From Acidobacteriota bacterium (GTDB taxonomy: Bacteria > Acidobacteriota > Thermoanaerobaculia > Multivoradales > JBCCEF01), in NCBI GenBank assembly GCA_039030395.1, contig JBCCEF010000002.1:124001-188000 (forward strand): DNA of 64,000 nucleotides. Direction: 5' to 3'. The translations under genes and the position numbers were made by a program. This document shows positions 38,999-50,319 of this stretch, in pieces (position 1 is the stretch's first letter; each line of letters opens with the position of its first letter). The notes below the pieces were generated by a model, which searched no databases, was not told the origin of the DNA, and was given only the letters and a program-made list of their open reading frames with translations.

Positions 38999-40662
38999 CT
39001 CTCTTGGTGTCCGGCCAGGCAGGCGTCGGCGTGCAGCGCTTCGGCGTTCCGGTTGGCACCTCGTGCCGCCATCCACTCGGCGAGCTGGGCGCAAGCCTCG
39101 CCGTCGCCGGCGTTGCAGGTGTGGAGCGAGAGGGCCAATGTGGCGTCCAACTCTCGTCCTGCCTCTAGGTTCGCGGCGCGATAGGCGGCGAGTCGGGAGC
39201 AGGCGAACAAGAGACCGGCGTGGCAGACCTTGAATGCCCATTCGATGGCGCGCTCAGGCTGCGCCTCGATGTCCCCCAGTCCTTCCCAGAGGTACCTGGA
39301 GAGGTTGGAGCAGGCGAACGGATCTCCCTGCTGACAGGCGTCCTCGAAGAGCCTTCGAATGGTGTCCAGATCGATGCTCGAGTCACCCTTGTCGTAGAGC
39401 GATTCGAGGGCTTTTGCCCAATCGTTGCAGGCGGGCAACTCGTTTTCGTCCCGGCAAAGGGCCTTCAAGTCGGCGAATCCCTGCTCTTGCTGATTCTCCA
39501 CCCCTTCTCCGAGGGCGCGCATCTGAGCGGCGCCGACGCAGGCCAGGGGAAGGCTGTGCGAGACACCTTCTTCCCGGCAGATCGAGTCTTGGAGGTCCAG
39601 GGCCCGAGCAGAATCCCGAGTCACGCCTTTTCCCTGCCGGAAAGCCACGGCGAGGCTGAAGCAACCTGCCGGCAACTCTTGGTCGCATGCCCGCACGTAG
39701 TGCGAGAAGGCGGCTTGTAGATCCCGGGGCACGAACTTGCCGTTGGTCAGGAGATTGCCGAGATCGTTGCAGGCGAACATCGATCCTCTCTCACAGCGCT
39801 CGGTCTTCTTCTGCAGCTCGCTTCCATCCGAGCTAAATTGGGCGCTCTGCCACTGGTCGCGGGGTGGAAAGGTCCGCAGAGCGAGCGCCACGGAGGCGAC
39901 GGCGGCGAGGGCAGGGTCGATCCCCTCGCCTTCGCCGCAGGTACGAGCGTGCAGGTCGGCGAAGGCGACGAGCAGCGGATCACGCTCCAGGGCCGTTTGA
40001 ATCTCGGCTCTCAGTTCGCAGGTGCTGATCTCTTCTCTCGTACCCATTCTCACGCCCAACGGCGTTTCGAACAGTCGTTGTTTGAGGGCGGTGAAGGTGT
40101 GGTCGCAACCGGTCCAGGACTTTGCCGGATGCAGATTCAGGGCGACCCCTCGCGCCGCTCCTTCTCTCGCGGCGACCTGCGTCCGGAGGTCTCTTCGGGT
40201 GGAACGGCTACCGAAGAGCCGCTCGAAGCCGTCGTCGAAGGAGCAGTGGTCCGTTGCCGCAGCCGCGTCGTTGGAAGCGGGCGATTGCAAGAAGGCGATG
40301 GACTGTTGAGGAATGGAACTGAGATCGAAGCCGAAGGCCAGACGCAAACGGGCCAAACTCAGGGCGGTCGAGTCGCTCACTTGGGCACTCGCGCGCTTCG
40401 ATAGGGCGAGGAAGTCATATTCCCGCACCGCCGTCAGGCTCTTCGACGCGACGACGACGCGATCGAGACTCGCAATCGATGCGGCCGACGTTTCCGCGGA
40501 CACGCGACCGCTGGCGTCGGCTACAGAACCAGTGATCTCGTCACTGCTTCGGATGACCGAAGGCTTCGAAACTGTGATTCTTGGGGTCGACGAAATTTGG
40601 GCCGCAGCCGGTAGGGCCACGAGCACGACGAGACCGACAACGAGGCAGACGATTCTTCGCAT
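38989..40662 (-). CDS. Secreted Sel1-repeat protein
   Basis: A 557-residue protein with signal peptide MRRIVCLVVGLVVLVALPAAA. From about residue 290 it consists of Cys-containing Sel1/SLR helical repeats resembling Helicobacter Hcp proteins: SMFACNDLGNLL, LPAGCFSLAVAFRQGKGVTRD, DPFACSNLSRYLWEG, LLFACSRLAAYR and DGEACAQLAEWMAARG. Pairs of Cys per repeat suggest disulfides in the periplasm. The first 290 residues have no recognised domain. It is coupled to the patatin gene by overlapping stop and start, so the two products may act together. Function unknown. Confidence 0.8.
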   Translation of the reverse strand: MRRIVCLVVGLVVLVALPAAAQISSTPRITVSKPSVIRSSDEITGSVADASGRVSAETSAASIASLDRVVVASKSLTAVREYDFLALSKRASAQVSDSTALSLARLRLAFGFDLSSIPQQSIAFLQSPASNDAAAATDHCSFDDGFERLFGSRSTRRDLRTQVAAREGAARGVALNLHPAKSWTGCDHTFTALKQRLFETPLGVRMGTREEISTCELRAEIQTALERDPLLVAFADLHARTCGEGEGIDPALAAVASVALALRTFPPRDQWQSAQFSSDGSELQKKTERCERGSMFACNDLGNLLTNGKFVPRDLQAAFSHYVRACDQELPAGCFSLAVAFRQGKGVTRDSARALDLQDSICREEGVSHSLPLACVGAAQMRALGEGVENQQEQGFADLKALCRDENELPACNDWAKALESLYDKGDSSIDLDTIRRLFEDACQQGDPFACSNLSRYLWEGLGDIEAQPERAIEWAFKVCHAGLLFACSRLAAYRAANLEAGRELDATLALSLHTCNAGDGEACAQLAEWMAARGANRNAEALHADACLAGHQESCS

Positions 40663-40683
40663 GCCCCGCAGTCTACCCGGACC

Positions 40684-43398
<2,715 letters not shown>

Positions 43399-43572
43399 CG
43401 GACTCTCGAGTCGGTCATGCGATTTGAGTGGGGACTTCCCGCGGTTGTGGACCGGGTAGGGGCTACTTCGAATGGAACCTTCACTCTAGCAAAAAGATTC
43501 CAGCCGGCAGGCGCCGAATGGGCGGCTCGACGGACCTCCGAATGGGAGATTCGGAAGGGAAGGCAGCTACGC

Positions 43573-44436
43573 CTACACGCCGTCGAGGATGTAGGGCACC
43601 GGGTCGACGGCCTTGCCGTCGACGTGGACTTCGTAATGCAGGTGATAACCCGTCGCGCGGCCGGTGTTTCCGACGTATCCGATCACGTCCCCCCGCTTGA
43701 CTTCTTGCCCCGGCGAAACCTCGAGGTCCGAGAGATGGCCGTAGCGGGTGGTCATGCCGAAACCGTGAGCGACGTAGATCGCCTTGCCGAGGGCGCCGAT
43801 CCGGCCCGCCCGGGCGACCACGCCGTCGGCGGCGGCTCGCACCGGTAGACCTGGGGCAGCGGAGATGTCGATGCCGCCGTGAAAGGCCGGCGCGCCGGTG
43901 ATGGGATCGCGCCGCTGGCCGAAGCGGCTGGTCAGGATGCCGTTGGTGGGGGCGATGGCCGGCGTCGCCGCAATCCACCGGGTCCGTTCGTTGAGTTCGC
44001 TTTCGATCAGATCGAGCTGATCGTCGAGGCCCGACAGGCGGACCGTCAGAGGGTCTACTTCGCCGCGCGGGATGAGGTCGCCTCCGATGCCCGCCTCGCC
44101 GTTGCCGGAATCGCCGCTGCGCGGATCGAGGCCGGCCACGATAGCGAGCTGGAGAGTGCGGTCTTCGTAGCCCGAGAGTTTCTCTTCGAGATCCCGGATG
44201 CTGCCTTCGAACTGCTCATTGACGGAGCGCAACGAGTCGTTCTCGCTCCGCAGGCGAACGATTTCGCTGCGGTCGACGCTGTTCGAGAGATAGGCCCAGG
44301 TGACGAAGGCGGAACTGAGGAGTAGGAGGGCGATGGCTGAGAGGACTAGGCGGATCTGCAGTGTCGAGACTCGCCATTTCCGCAACTTGGCCCGCGCATG
44401 TGGCACAAAGATGACCGTGTGGTGTTCCCCGCTCAT
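43573..44436 (-). CDS. M23 family metallopeptidase (membrane-anchored)
   Basis: A 287-residue peptidoglycan endopeptidase-type protein. One membrane helix (about 27-50) anchors it, a coiled coil (55-95) follows, and the LytM/M23 domain is C-terminal. The zinc and catalytic residues are all present: H186 and D190 in HGGIDISA and H265 and H267 in GYHLHYEV, so unlike EnvC or NlpD it should be active. A cytoplasmic N-terminal HARAKLRKWRVS segment is seen in many such proteins. A strong sigma-70-type promoter lies about 110 bases upstream. Confidence 0.9.
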   Translation of the reverse strand: MSGEHHTVIFVPHARAKLRKWRVSTLQIRLVLSAIALLLLSSAFVTWAYLSNSVDRSEIVRLRSENDSLRSVNEQFEGSIRDLEEKLSGYEDRTLQLAIVAGLDPRSGDSGNGEAGIGGDLIPRGEVDPLTVRLSGLDDQLDLIESELNERTRWIAATPAIAPTNGILTSRFGQRRDPITGAPAFHGGIDISAAPGLPVRAAADGVVARAGRIGALGKAIYVAHGFGMTTRYGHLSDLEVSPGQEVKRGDVIGYVGNTGRATGYHLHYEVHVDGKAVDPVPYILDGV

Positions 44437-44882
44437 ATCGACCTCAAGGCAATCAATCCCCGCGCCGGCAGATCGAAGGAGTCATCTGCCTCCAGGGTTG
44501 TTCAGCGAAAACTAGGTATGTCACGCACTTAGGTGCAACCGGAAAATTGTACCGGTGAGTATGGAGGTGTCAACCCCGTGGCTCTGCGCGGCGAAACGGG
44601 GATCAGCGCTTCATGGTTTTACGGCATGGAAAGGGGTCGATTGGTCGTGAGTAGGGCGTAAATTCCCTTGAATCGTGGGTTCTGTATGCTCCGATGGGTG
44701 GCCTCCAAGCGTGCCTGCGCAAGAAACGAAATGTCCTGTTTCCGAGGCGGCGGGCGATCTGGAGCCGAAGGCGGGCGCCTCGATCGCCCCTCGGATGGCA
44801 CCCTGAACGGGCCATGTCCGGTAGGCTCGGCGCCACCTTCGCCCTTGTCTGCGTTCCCCTCGGACGGTTGCCCTTCGTCGCG
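44437..44882. other. 446-base divergent intergenic region
   Basis: Between the M23 peptidase (minus) and the GT4 gene (plus). It holds the promoter at 44546-44573 for the minus strand and an inverted repeat ACCGG-N9-CCGGT (44538-44556) over its -10 box. For the plus strand only weak candidates exist (TATGCT near 44687). An in-frame extension of the GT4 gene reaches back to 44694, but its Arg-rich translation looks non-coding. Confidence 0.55.
44546..44573 (-). promoter_or_regulatory. Sigma-70-type promoter for the M23 peptidase gene
   Basis: On the minus strand a perfect TTGACA (44573-44568) and TACAAT (44551-44546) are separated by 16 bases. This is the closest match to consensus in the window. 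The inverted repeat ACCGG-N9-CCGGT overlaps the -10 box and could be an operator. Confidence 0.7.
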
Positions 44883-46070
44883 ATGAAACTCCTCTGGCTC
44901 GCCACCAAGCCCCCGCTGCCGCCGGTAGACGGCGGACGGTTGCTGCAACTTCGCACCCTCGAAGAGTTGGGTCGTCGGGGCGTGGAGGTGACCCTCGTCT
45001 CACCGCCGGATTCGACCGGCGAAGGCGGTGAGATTGAAGGGGTGGAGGTGCATTGGGCTCGTCCGGCGCCCCGCCGGCCTCCCGTTTGGCGCTGGCCCTT
45101 GGCGGTCGCTCGCCACCGCCATCGAGGAATGGAAAGGCTGGTGAACAAGCTGCTGGGCAGTGTTTCCTTCGATGCGGTGCACGTGGAGCAAGTCCACGCC
45201 CTGCCGCAGGCCCGGCCGGCCCTGGAGCGCGGGCTTCCGGTGGTTCTGCGGGCGCAGAACGTCGAGAGCGACCTGTGGCGCGGCGCGGCGCGGCGCCTGC
45301 CGGGGGTGCGCGGTGCAGTGGCGCGGCTGGAAGCTGCCCGTTTCGCGCGCTGGGAAGGGCGAGCGATCGCCCGCGCGACCCGCGTTGCGGCGCTCACCGA
45401 AACCGATGCGGCGAGGCTGCGAGAGCTGGCCGCCGACCATCCGACGGGCGAAACATCGGTCACCGTGGTGCCGGCGCCCTTTCCGGGCCTTCTGCCGGCG
45501 GGCGAGGCGTTATCCGGGAGTCCTTCCGTCGTGCTGGTGGGAAGCTCCGGCTGGCTACCGAACCGCGATTCGACGGATTGGTTTCTGGAAGAGATCTGGC
45601 CGGCGGTGGCGGCGGCCCAACCGGCGGCGCGGTTGCACCTGTTCGGTGAAAAGCGCGAGGTTCCTTCGCCGTCCGTCACCCACCACGGCCCTTTGGCAGA
45701 CAGCCGCGCGGCCTTCGCCGCCGACTCGGTGCTGGTGGTGCCGCTGCGCATCGCTTCCGGGGTGCGGATGAAGATCCTCGAAGCGTGGGCTCGGGGCGTT
45801 CCGGTGGTCGCGACCGCCGTCGCCGCCGGTGGTCTCGGTCTGCCGCTCGGCGAGGGGGTGCTGCGGGCGGAAGACGGCCCGTCCTTTGCGGCGGCTCTGG
45901 GGCGGCTCCAGGAGCCTTCCGAAAGGAATCGCTTGGTGGAGGAGGGGCGGCGGCACCTCGCTGCCCGGCACGATCCCGGCCGGGTAGCCGAGCGCCTGCT
46001 GGAGCTTTATTCCGGCAAGGTCTCGGCGTCCGCCGGACCGGAGCCGGGGTCCGAGGCCGCTTCCTCGTAG
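44883..46070 (+). CDS. Glycosyltransferase family 4 protein
   Basis: A 395-residue GT-B fold glycosyltransferase. The N-terminal acceptor domain starts with LLWLATKPPLPPVDGGRLLQL; the donor-binding C-terminal half has VVLVGSSGWLPNRDST and VPLRIASGVRMKILEAWARG, the E-x7-E type region of GT4 enzymes that use nucleotide sugars. The ATG at 44883 is chosen because upstream in-frame sequence is Arg-rich and out of family. It opens the surface-glycan region. Its last 64 bases overlap the end of the oppositely oriented ABC ATPase gene. Confidence 0.85.
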   Translation: MKLLWLATKPPLPPVDGGRLLQLRTLEELGRRGVEVTLVSPPDSTGEGGEIEGVEVHWARPAPRRPPVWRWPLAVARHRHRGMERLVNKLLGSVSFDAVHVEQVHALPQARPALERGLPVVLRAQNVESDLWRGAARRLPGVRGAVARLEAARFARWEGRAIARATRVAALTETDAARLRELAADHPTGETSVTVVPAPFPGLLPAGEALSGSPSVVLVGSSGWLPNRDSTDWFLEEIWPAVAAAQPAARLHLFGEKREVPSPSVTHHGPLADSRAAFAADSVLVVPLRIASGVRMKILEAWARGVPVVATAVAAGGLGLPLGEGVLRAEDGPSFAAALGRLQEPSERNRLVEEGRRHLAARHDPGRVAERLLELYSGKVSASAGPEPGSEAASS

Positions 46071-46801
46071 GCTTCGAGAATCTCGTCCGGCGGGCCGTCG
46101 GCGTGAACCTGCCCGCTCTCCAGCCACAGGCAGCGATTGCAGCTCTTGCGGATGCTCTCCGGGTTGTGGGAGACCAGGAACAAGGTGGTCTGGCGGTCGC
46201 CCAGTTCCTTGATGCGTTCCTCGCAGCGATCGACAAAGCGCGCGTCGCCCACCGCCAACACCTCGTCGAGAATCAACACGTCCGGCCGCCAGGCGGTGGC
46301 GATGGAGAAGCCGAGGCGCGCCATCATGCCGGAGGAGTAATTGCGGATCGGCGAGCGGATGAAGTCCCCGAGGCCGCTGAACTCGACAATGGCGTCCACT
46401 CGCTCCTCGATTTCCTTGCGGCTGCGGCCGAGCAGCAAGGCGTTCAGGAAGATGTTCTCGAGGCCGGTCAGTTCGTGGTCGAAGCCGGTACCGAGTTCGA
46501 GGATGGGAGCGACTTTGCCCCGCACGTCGATCTTGCCTCGGGTTGCCTTGAGTACCCCGGAAATGACCTTGAGCAGGGTGGACTTTCCGGCTCCGTTGCG
46601 CCCGACGATGCCCACTCGCTCTCCGGGCTGGACCTCGAAGGAGACCTCCGCAAGGGCCCACAGCTTCTCGTAAACGAGGGCGCCCTTCATCCAGTGGATT
46701 GCGTATTCCTTGATCGAAGGAATGCGCTGCTTCGCCAAGCGGTAGCAGAGCGAAATCTCATCCAGGCGCACCGAAGGGCCGGTTCGGTCGCATTGTCTCA
46801 C
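46007..46801 (-). CDS. ABC transporter ATP-binding protein for polysaccharide export (Wzt/TagH type)
   Basis: A 264-residue ATPase with Walker A GRNGAGKST (67-75), signature YSSGM (155-159) and Walker B VLILDEVLAVGD. The segment LELGTGFDHELTGLENIFLN is typical of ATPases of ABC-2 exporters for O-antigen, teichoic acid and capsule. It lacks the C-terminal carbohydrate-binding domain of long Wzt proteins. The permease gene precedes it by 27 bases on the same strand, so the two form an exporter unit. The start is GTG 46801. Confidence 0.92.
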   Translation of the reverse strand: MRQCDRTGPSVRLDEISLCYRLAKQRIPSIKEYAIHWMKGALVYEKLWALAEVSFEVQPGERVGIVGRNGAGKSTLLKVISGVLKATRGKIDVRGKVAPILELGTGFDHELTGLENIFLNALLLGRSRKEIEERVDAIVEFSGLGDFIRSPIRNYSSGMMARLGFSIATAWRPDVLILDEVLAVGDARFVDRCEERIKELGDRQTTLFLVSHNPESIRKSCNRCLWLESGQVHADGPPDEILEAYEEAASDPGSGPADAETLPE

Positions 46802-46828
46802 CGCGCCCCCCGGAACGACTTTGCCCGA

Positions 46829-47593
46829 TTAGACATAAAAGGCGATGCGATCGGACGAACGGCGGAAGGCCAGGATCCCCACCACCAGAGCGAAGACGGT
46901 GATCGCCAAGGTCACCCCGAGGTGGCTCATCGGCGGGATCTTGCCCAGGTAGATCGGGTCCCGGAAGACCTCGAGCACCGAGCGGATGGGGTTGAAGCGG
47001 ACCACCCACACCCATTGTTCGGGGACGATCGACATGGGGTAGAAGATCGGCGTCAAGTACATGGAGAGGGTGAGGAAAACATTGACCAACTCCACCACGT
47101 CGCTGAAAAAGGCCGCCAGCGGTGACAGCAAAAGTCCGGCGCCCAGGGTGAAGAGGCCCGCCAGCAACACCGCCACCGGCATGAACAGCAGCGACGGACG
47201 AAGAGGGTGCCCGGTGGCGATCAACAGGAGAAGCAAAGGCGGCAACGCCAGGATCAAATTGACCACCCCGGAGAGAATCGATGCCACCGGGAAGACCGCC
47301 TTGGGCACCGGCAGCTTGGTCAGCAGCGTGGCGTTGGTGCGCAGGCTGTTCATGGCGGTGACAATGCTCTGCGAGAAGAAATTCCAGAACAGAATGCCGG
47401 CCAGGGCGTAGACCGGGTAGTTGCTGATCTTGAATCGAAAGATGGCGCTGAACACGAGCTGCATCACGATCATCATCAACAGCGGCTGCAGCATCGTCCA
47501 CAGGAAGCCGATCACCGAGCGGCGGTAGCGTACCTTGAGGTCGCGCAGCACCAGGTAGCCGACGAGATCGCGATAGCGGAAGAGTTCTTTCAT
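46829..47593 (-). CDS. ABC-2 type polysaccharide export permease (Wzm/TagG type)
   Basis: A 254-residue inner-membrane permease with six predicted helices. The family features are VRYRRSVIGFLWTMLQPLL near residue 22, FWNFFSQSIVTAMNSLRTNATLLTKL in the middle and YPMSIVPEQWVWVVRFNP before the last helices. With the adjacent ATPase it should export a lipid-linked glycan to the periplasm. It is probably cotranscribed with the upstream GT2 gene (58-base gap). Confidence 0.92.
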   Translation of the reverse strand: MKELFRYRDLVGYLVLRDLKVRYRRSVIGFLWTMLQPLLMMIVMQLVFSAIFRFKISNYPVYALAGILFWNFFSQSIVTAMNSLRTNATLLTKLPVPKAVFPVASILSGVVNLILALPPLLLLLIATGHPLRPSLLFMPVAVLLAGLFTLGAGLLLSPLAAFFSDVVELVNVFLTLSMYLTPIFYPMSIVPEQWVWVVRFNPIRSVLEVFRDPIYLGKIPPMSHLGVTLAITVFALVVGILAFRRSSDRIAFYV

Positions 47594-47651
47594 GGCGGGG
47601 ATACCGGAGGGTCAGTTCTACACCGGACGCTCGTCCCAGGGCAAGGCCTCA

Positions 47652-48644
47652 TTAGGCGAGGGACGACAGTTTGGTCAAGGCTTGGCGCAGGGCGATCGTC
47701 TCGGCCTGAAAGGTCGTGTGCCGTTCGTCGGCGACGAAGGGGCGGGCCAGGGTCCGAAAGGCGAGGCGGAGGCGGCCGCCCCAGGTCAGAGCCCAACGTG
47801 CCCGGCGTGCTTTCTTCTGCCCTTTTCGCTTGGCTGTCCAGGCGACGAGGTCGCTCCACAGACGCTCGGCGTCCTGGCCCGCGCCGATGTTGCGCTCGCC
47901 CTGGAACATTCGGCTGGCACCGGGAGCGATCGTCGCGCCGTGGTGGTGCATCACCCGAAAGGTCGGAATCAGGCCGACTTTCCAGCCCGCCTCGCGGGCG
48001 GCGGTGCAGAGGTCGAGATCCTGGCAATAGAAGAGCACGCTCTCGTCGAAGGGGCCGCAGTCGCTCCACACCTGCCGGCGAACGGCGAGGGCGGCTCCGG
48101 TGACCCAGTCCACCGGCACCGGACCGGAGCCGCCCCCTCGGGTGGGTACTCCGCCAAAGAACCGGCGCAGAACGTCGTAGCCGGGTAAACGGCGCAGATG
48201 CGCCGGCAAACCGCTCGCTAGGCTGAACAGCCAGAGCGCACTCGGTTCCGGTCCCGCGCTCCACTGAGGACGGCCGTCCGGAAAGCGGAGGGCGGCTCCG
48301 GCGATGCCGAGGCCGGCGTCTCCTTCGAACGCCGAGATGAGGGCGAGCAGGGCGTCCGTTTCGACCTCCGTGTCACTGTTGAGAAACAGGATCACCTCAC
48401 CGCCGGCCGCCGCGGCGCCTCGATTGGCGGCGGCGGAGAAACCCGTGGCGCGGTCGTGGCGCAGAACCCGCGCTTCCGGGAAGCGTCCGGCGACCGCCTC
48501 GGCGGTGCCGTCCGCGCTGCCATCGTCCACCACCAGCACTTCGTTTTGCAGGGAACTGCCCCCCGTCAGGGATTGCAGGCAGGCGAGGGCCAGCTCCCGG
48601 GTGTTGTGGGTGGGTACGACGATGGAAAGGCGAAGGGGCGCCAT
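47652..48644 (-). CDS. Glycosyltransferase family 2 protein
   Basis: A 330-residue GT-A enzyme. It begins LSIVVPTHNTRELALACLQSL, has VVDDGSADGT, the metal-binding LNSDTEVE and the acceptor-site VDWVTGAALAVRRQVW followed by FDESVLFYCQDLDLC. This resembles rhamnosyltransferases and other cell-surface glycan enzymes. The C-terminal 60 residues are basic and helical, possibly membrane-associating. It precedes the exporter genes, as expected if its product is the exported polymer. The sugar is unknown. Confidence 0.88.
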   Translation of the reverse strand: MAPLRLSIVVPTHNTRELALACLQSLTGGSSLQNEVLVVDDGSADGTAEAVAGRFPEARVLRHDRATGFSAAANRGAAAAGGEVILFLNSDTEVETDALLALISAFEGDAGLGIAGAALRFPDGRPQWSAGPEPSALWLFSLASGLPAHLRRLPGYDVLRRFFGGVPTRGGGSGPVPVDWVTGAALAVRRQVWSDCGPFDESVLFYCQDLDLCTAAREAGWKVGLIPTFRVMHHHGATIAPGASRMFQGERNIGAGQDAERLWSDLVAWTAKRKGQKKARRARWALTWGGRLRLAFRTLARPFVADERHTTFQAETIALRQALTKLSSLA

Positions 48645-48761
48645 GGAGCGGGATCATAGCGTCCATCGGTTATGCTGCGGCCGCCGCGGCGACTTCTTGG
48701 CTCCTCTTCCGCCGGGCAGCCCCTTTTCGATCACGGACCGACTCAGCGAGACCACCCTCCC

Positions 48762-49346
48762 ATGGCGGACCAGCTCACCGGCAAATTGTCGCCCTTTCTG
48801 CGGCGCCGCCGACTGGCTGCCGTCCGGCCCTACTTCGGCCCCGGCCGCAATCTCGACTACGGCTGCGGGGTGGGGGAACTGGCGACTTTCTTGCCGCCGG
48901 AGGGCTATCTGGGGGTCGACATCGATGCCGAGTCCGTGGTCATCGCCGGCGGGCGGTACCCGAGCCATCGTTTCGCCACCATCGAAGAGCTGGAAGACTC
49001 TGACGAGGGCGGATTCGAACGGGTCTTCGCCCTCGCCTTGATCGAACACCTGCCGAATCCTGCCGGCTGGCTGAAAGATCTGCGGCGGCGGGTCGTCGTC
49101 GGCGCCAAGCTGATCGTCACCACTCCGGAACCGCGGCTGCAGTGGGCGCACGACCTCGGCGGCCGGCTGGGGATTTTTAGCCGGCAGGGCGCCGAAGAGC
49201 ACCAAAGCCTGATGAACCGCCGCCGCCTGGTGGCGCTCTCGCAGGGTACCGGCTGGGCTCTGGTTCGCTTCCGGCGGTTCCTGTGTGGGGCGAATCAACT
49301 GTTCGAACTGCGTGCCTTGTCGTCCGAGGATCGCGAGGCCGGCTGA
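48762..49346 (+). CDS. Class I SAM-dependent methyltransferase
   Basis: A 194-residue Rossmann-fold methyltransferase. Motif I is LDYGCGVGELATFL, the acidic residue of motif II is in GVDIDAESV, and FALALIEHLPNPAGWLKDL is the post-I region. It is of the UbiE/Methyltransf_11 type and may methylate a sugar or lipid of the surface glycan. The ATG at 48762 is preferred; an in-frame start at 48672 adds 30 residues with no family character. The next gene begins one base after its stop. Confidence 0.82.
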   Translation: MADQLTGKLSPFLRRRRLAAVRPYFGPGRNLDYGCGVGELATFLPPEGYLGVDIDAESVVIAGGRYPSHRFATIEELEDSDEGGFERVFALALIEHLPNPAGWLKDLRRRVVVGAKLIVTTPEPRLQWAHDLGGRLGIFSRQGAEEHQSLMNRRRLVALSQGTGWALVRFRRFLCGANQLFELRALSSEDREAG

Positions 49347-49347
49347 C

Positions 49348-50319
49348 GTGCGCTGGCGATCCCCCTGGCTACGGGCCCTCGGCGCTCTGCTGACCGTCGC
49401 CGGTCTGGCGTGGGTGATGTGGGTGCTGGTTCGCGAGGGCGCGGCCATGGCCCGCCTGCTCGAGAGCCCCCGCCTGTTCATCACCTTGGCCCTCGCCGCG
49501 GTCTTCTACGCCGTCGCGACGCTGCTCGCCGCCAGCGCTTGGTGGTGGTTGTTGGCGATCTACGGTGAGCGTCCGGCTTGGCGCGTCGGCTACTCCCTGT
49601 GGGCGCGCACGCAGATCGCCAAGTACCTGCCGGGCAACGTATTCCACTATGTCGGCCGTCAGGCCCTCGGGCGGCGCCTCGGCCTTCGCCACGCGACCCT
49701 CGCCGCCGCCGCTTTCCTGGAACTGATGACCATGCTGGTGGCGGCGGCGCTCCTTGGTGCCGCCGCTCTGGCCTCGTCTTCGACGGCGCAGGGGACCTGG
49801 GGTGCACTCCTCTTGGCGGCTGGCCTCGGAGCCTTCGGTCTCGTCGCCTTTCGGGTGGGGGACTCGGTGGTGCAGAAACTCTCCGGGCCCAAGAATGGAA
49901 CGCAGGATGTCGCCGAGCAGGGTGAACTGCGAGAGATTTCCCGCCGGCACTGGGTCACCTTGTTGGTACCGCCGATGGGACTGCACGCCGTCTTCCTCGC
50001 CGCCACCAGTGGGCTGGTGTGGCTGTTGTCCTGGGCTCTGCGGCCGGAGGCGGTGGCCTCCTTCTCGGTTTGGCAGGTGATGGGACTCTATGCCCTCGCC
50101 TGGGCGGCCGGAACGGTCAGCCTGGGGGCGCCCGCCGGCCTGGGCGTGAGGGAGGCGGTCCTGACCCTCCAGCTCAGCCCGCTCCTCGGCCCGGGACCGG
50201 CGGCGGCGGTTGCCCTAGCTCTGCGATTCGTCACCCTGTTGGGTGACCTATTCACCGCCCTGGCGGGCCATCTGTTCAGCCCTCGCCGCGCCGCCGCGCC
50301 GGGTCCCCTGCATCCGTAG
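49348..50319 (+). CDS. Lysylphosphatidylglycerol synthase TM/UPF0104 (AglD-like) membrane protein
   Basis: A 323-residue protein with about eight helices. RTQIAKYLPGNVFHYVGRQALGRRLG is the hallmark of the UPF0104/LPG_synthase_TM family, and GAPAGLGVREAVL near the C-terminus is also conserved. Members occur with glycosyltransferases and have been proposed to move lipid-linked intermediates or act as glycosyltransferase partners. It lacks the soluble aminoacyl-transfer domain of MprF. The GTG start immediately follows the methyltransferase stop. Its last 44 bases overlap the convergent GT2 gene. Confidence 0.82.
   Translation: MRWRSPWLRALGALLTVAGLAWVMWVLVREGAAMARLLESPRLFITLALAAVFYAVATLLAASAWWWLLAIYGERPAWRVGYSLWARTQIAKYLPGNVFHYVGRQALGRRLGLRHATLAAAAFLELMTMLVAAALLGAAALASSSTAQGTWGALLLAAGLGAFGLVAFRVGDSVVQKLSGPKNGTQDVAEQGELREISRRHWVTLLVPPMGLHAVFLAATSGLVWLLSWALRPEAVASFSVWQVMGLYALAWAAGTVSLGAPAGLGVREAVLTLQLSPLLGPGPAAAVALALRFVTLLGDLFTALAGHLFSPRRAAAPGPLHP

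Noticed and set aside
44694-44882. Upstream extension of the GT4 gene
   Set aside because: The added residues are Arg-rich and lack GT character; the family N-terminus begins at the ATG 44883.
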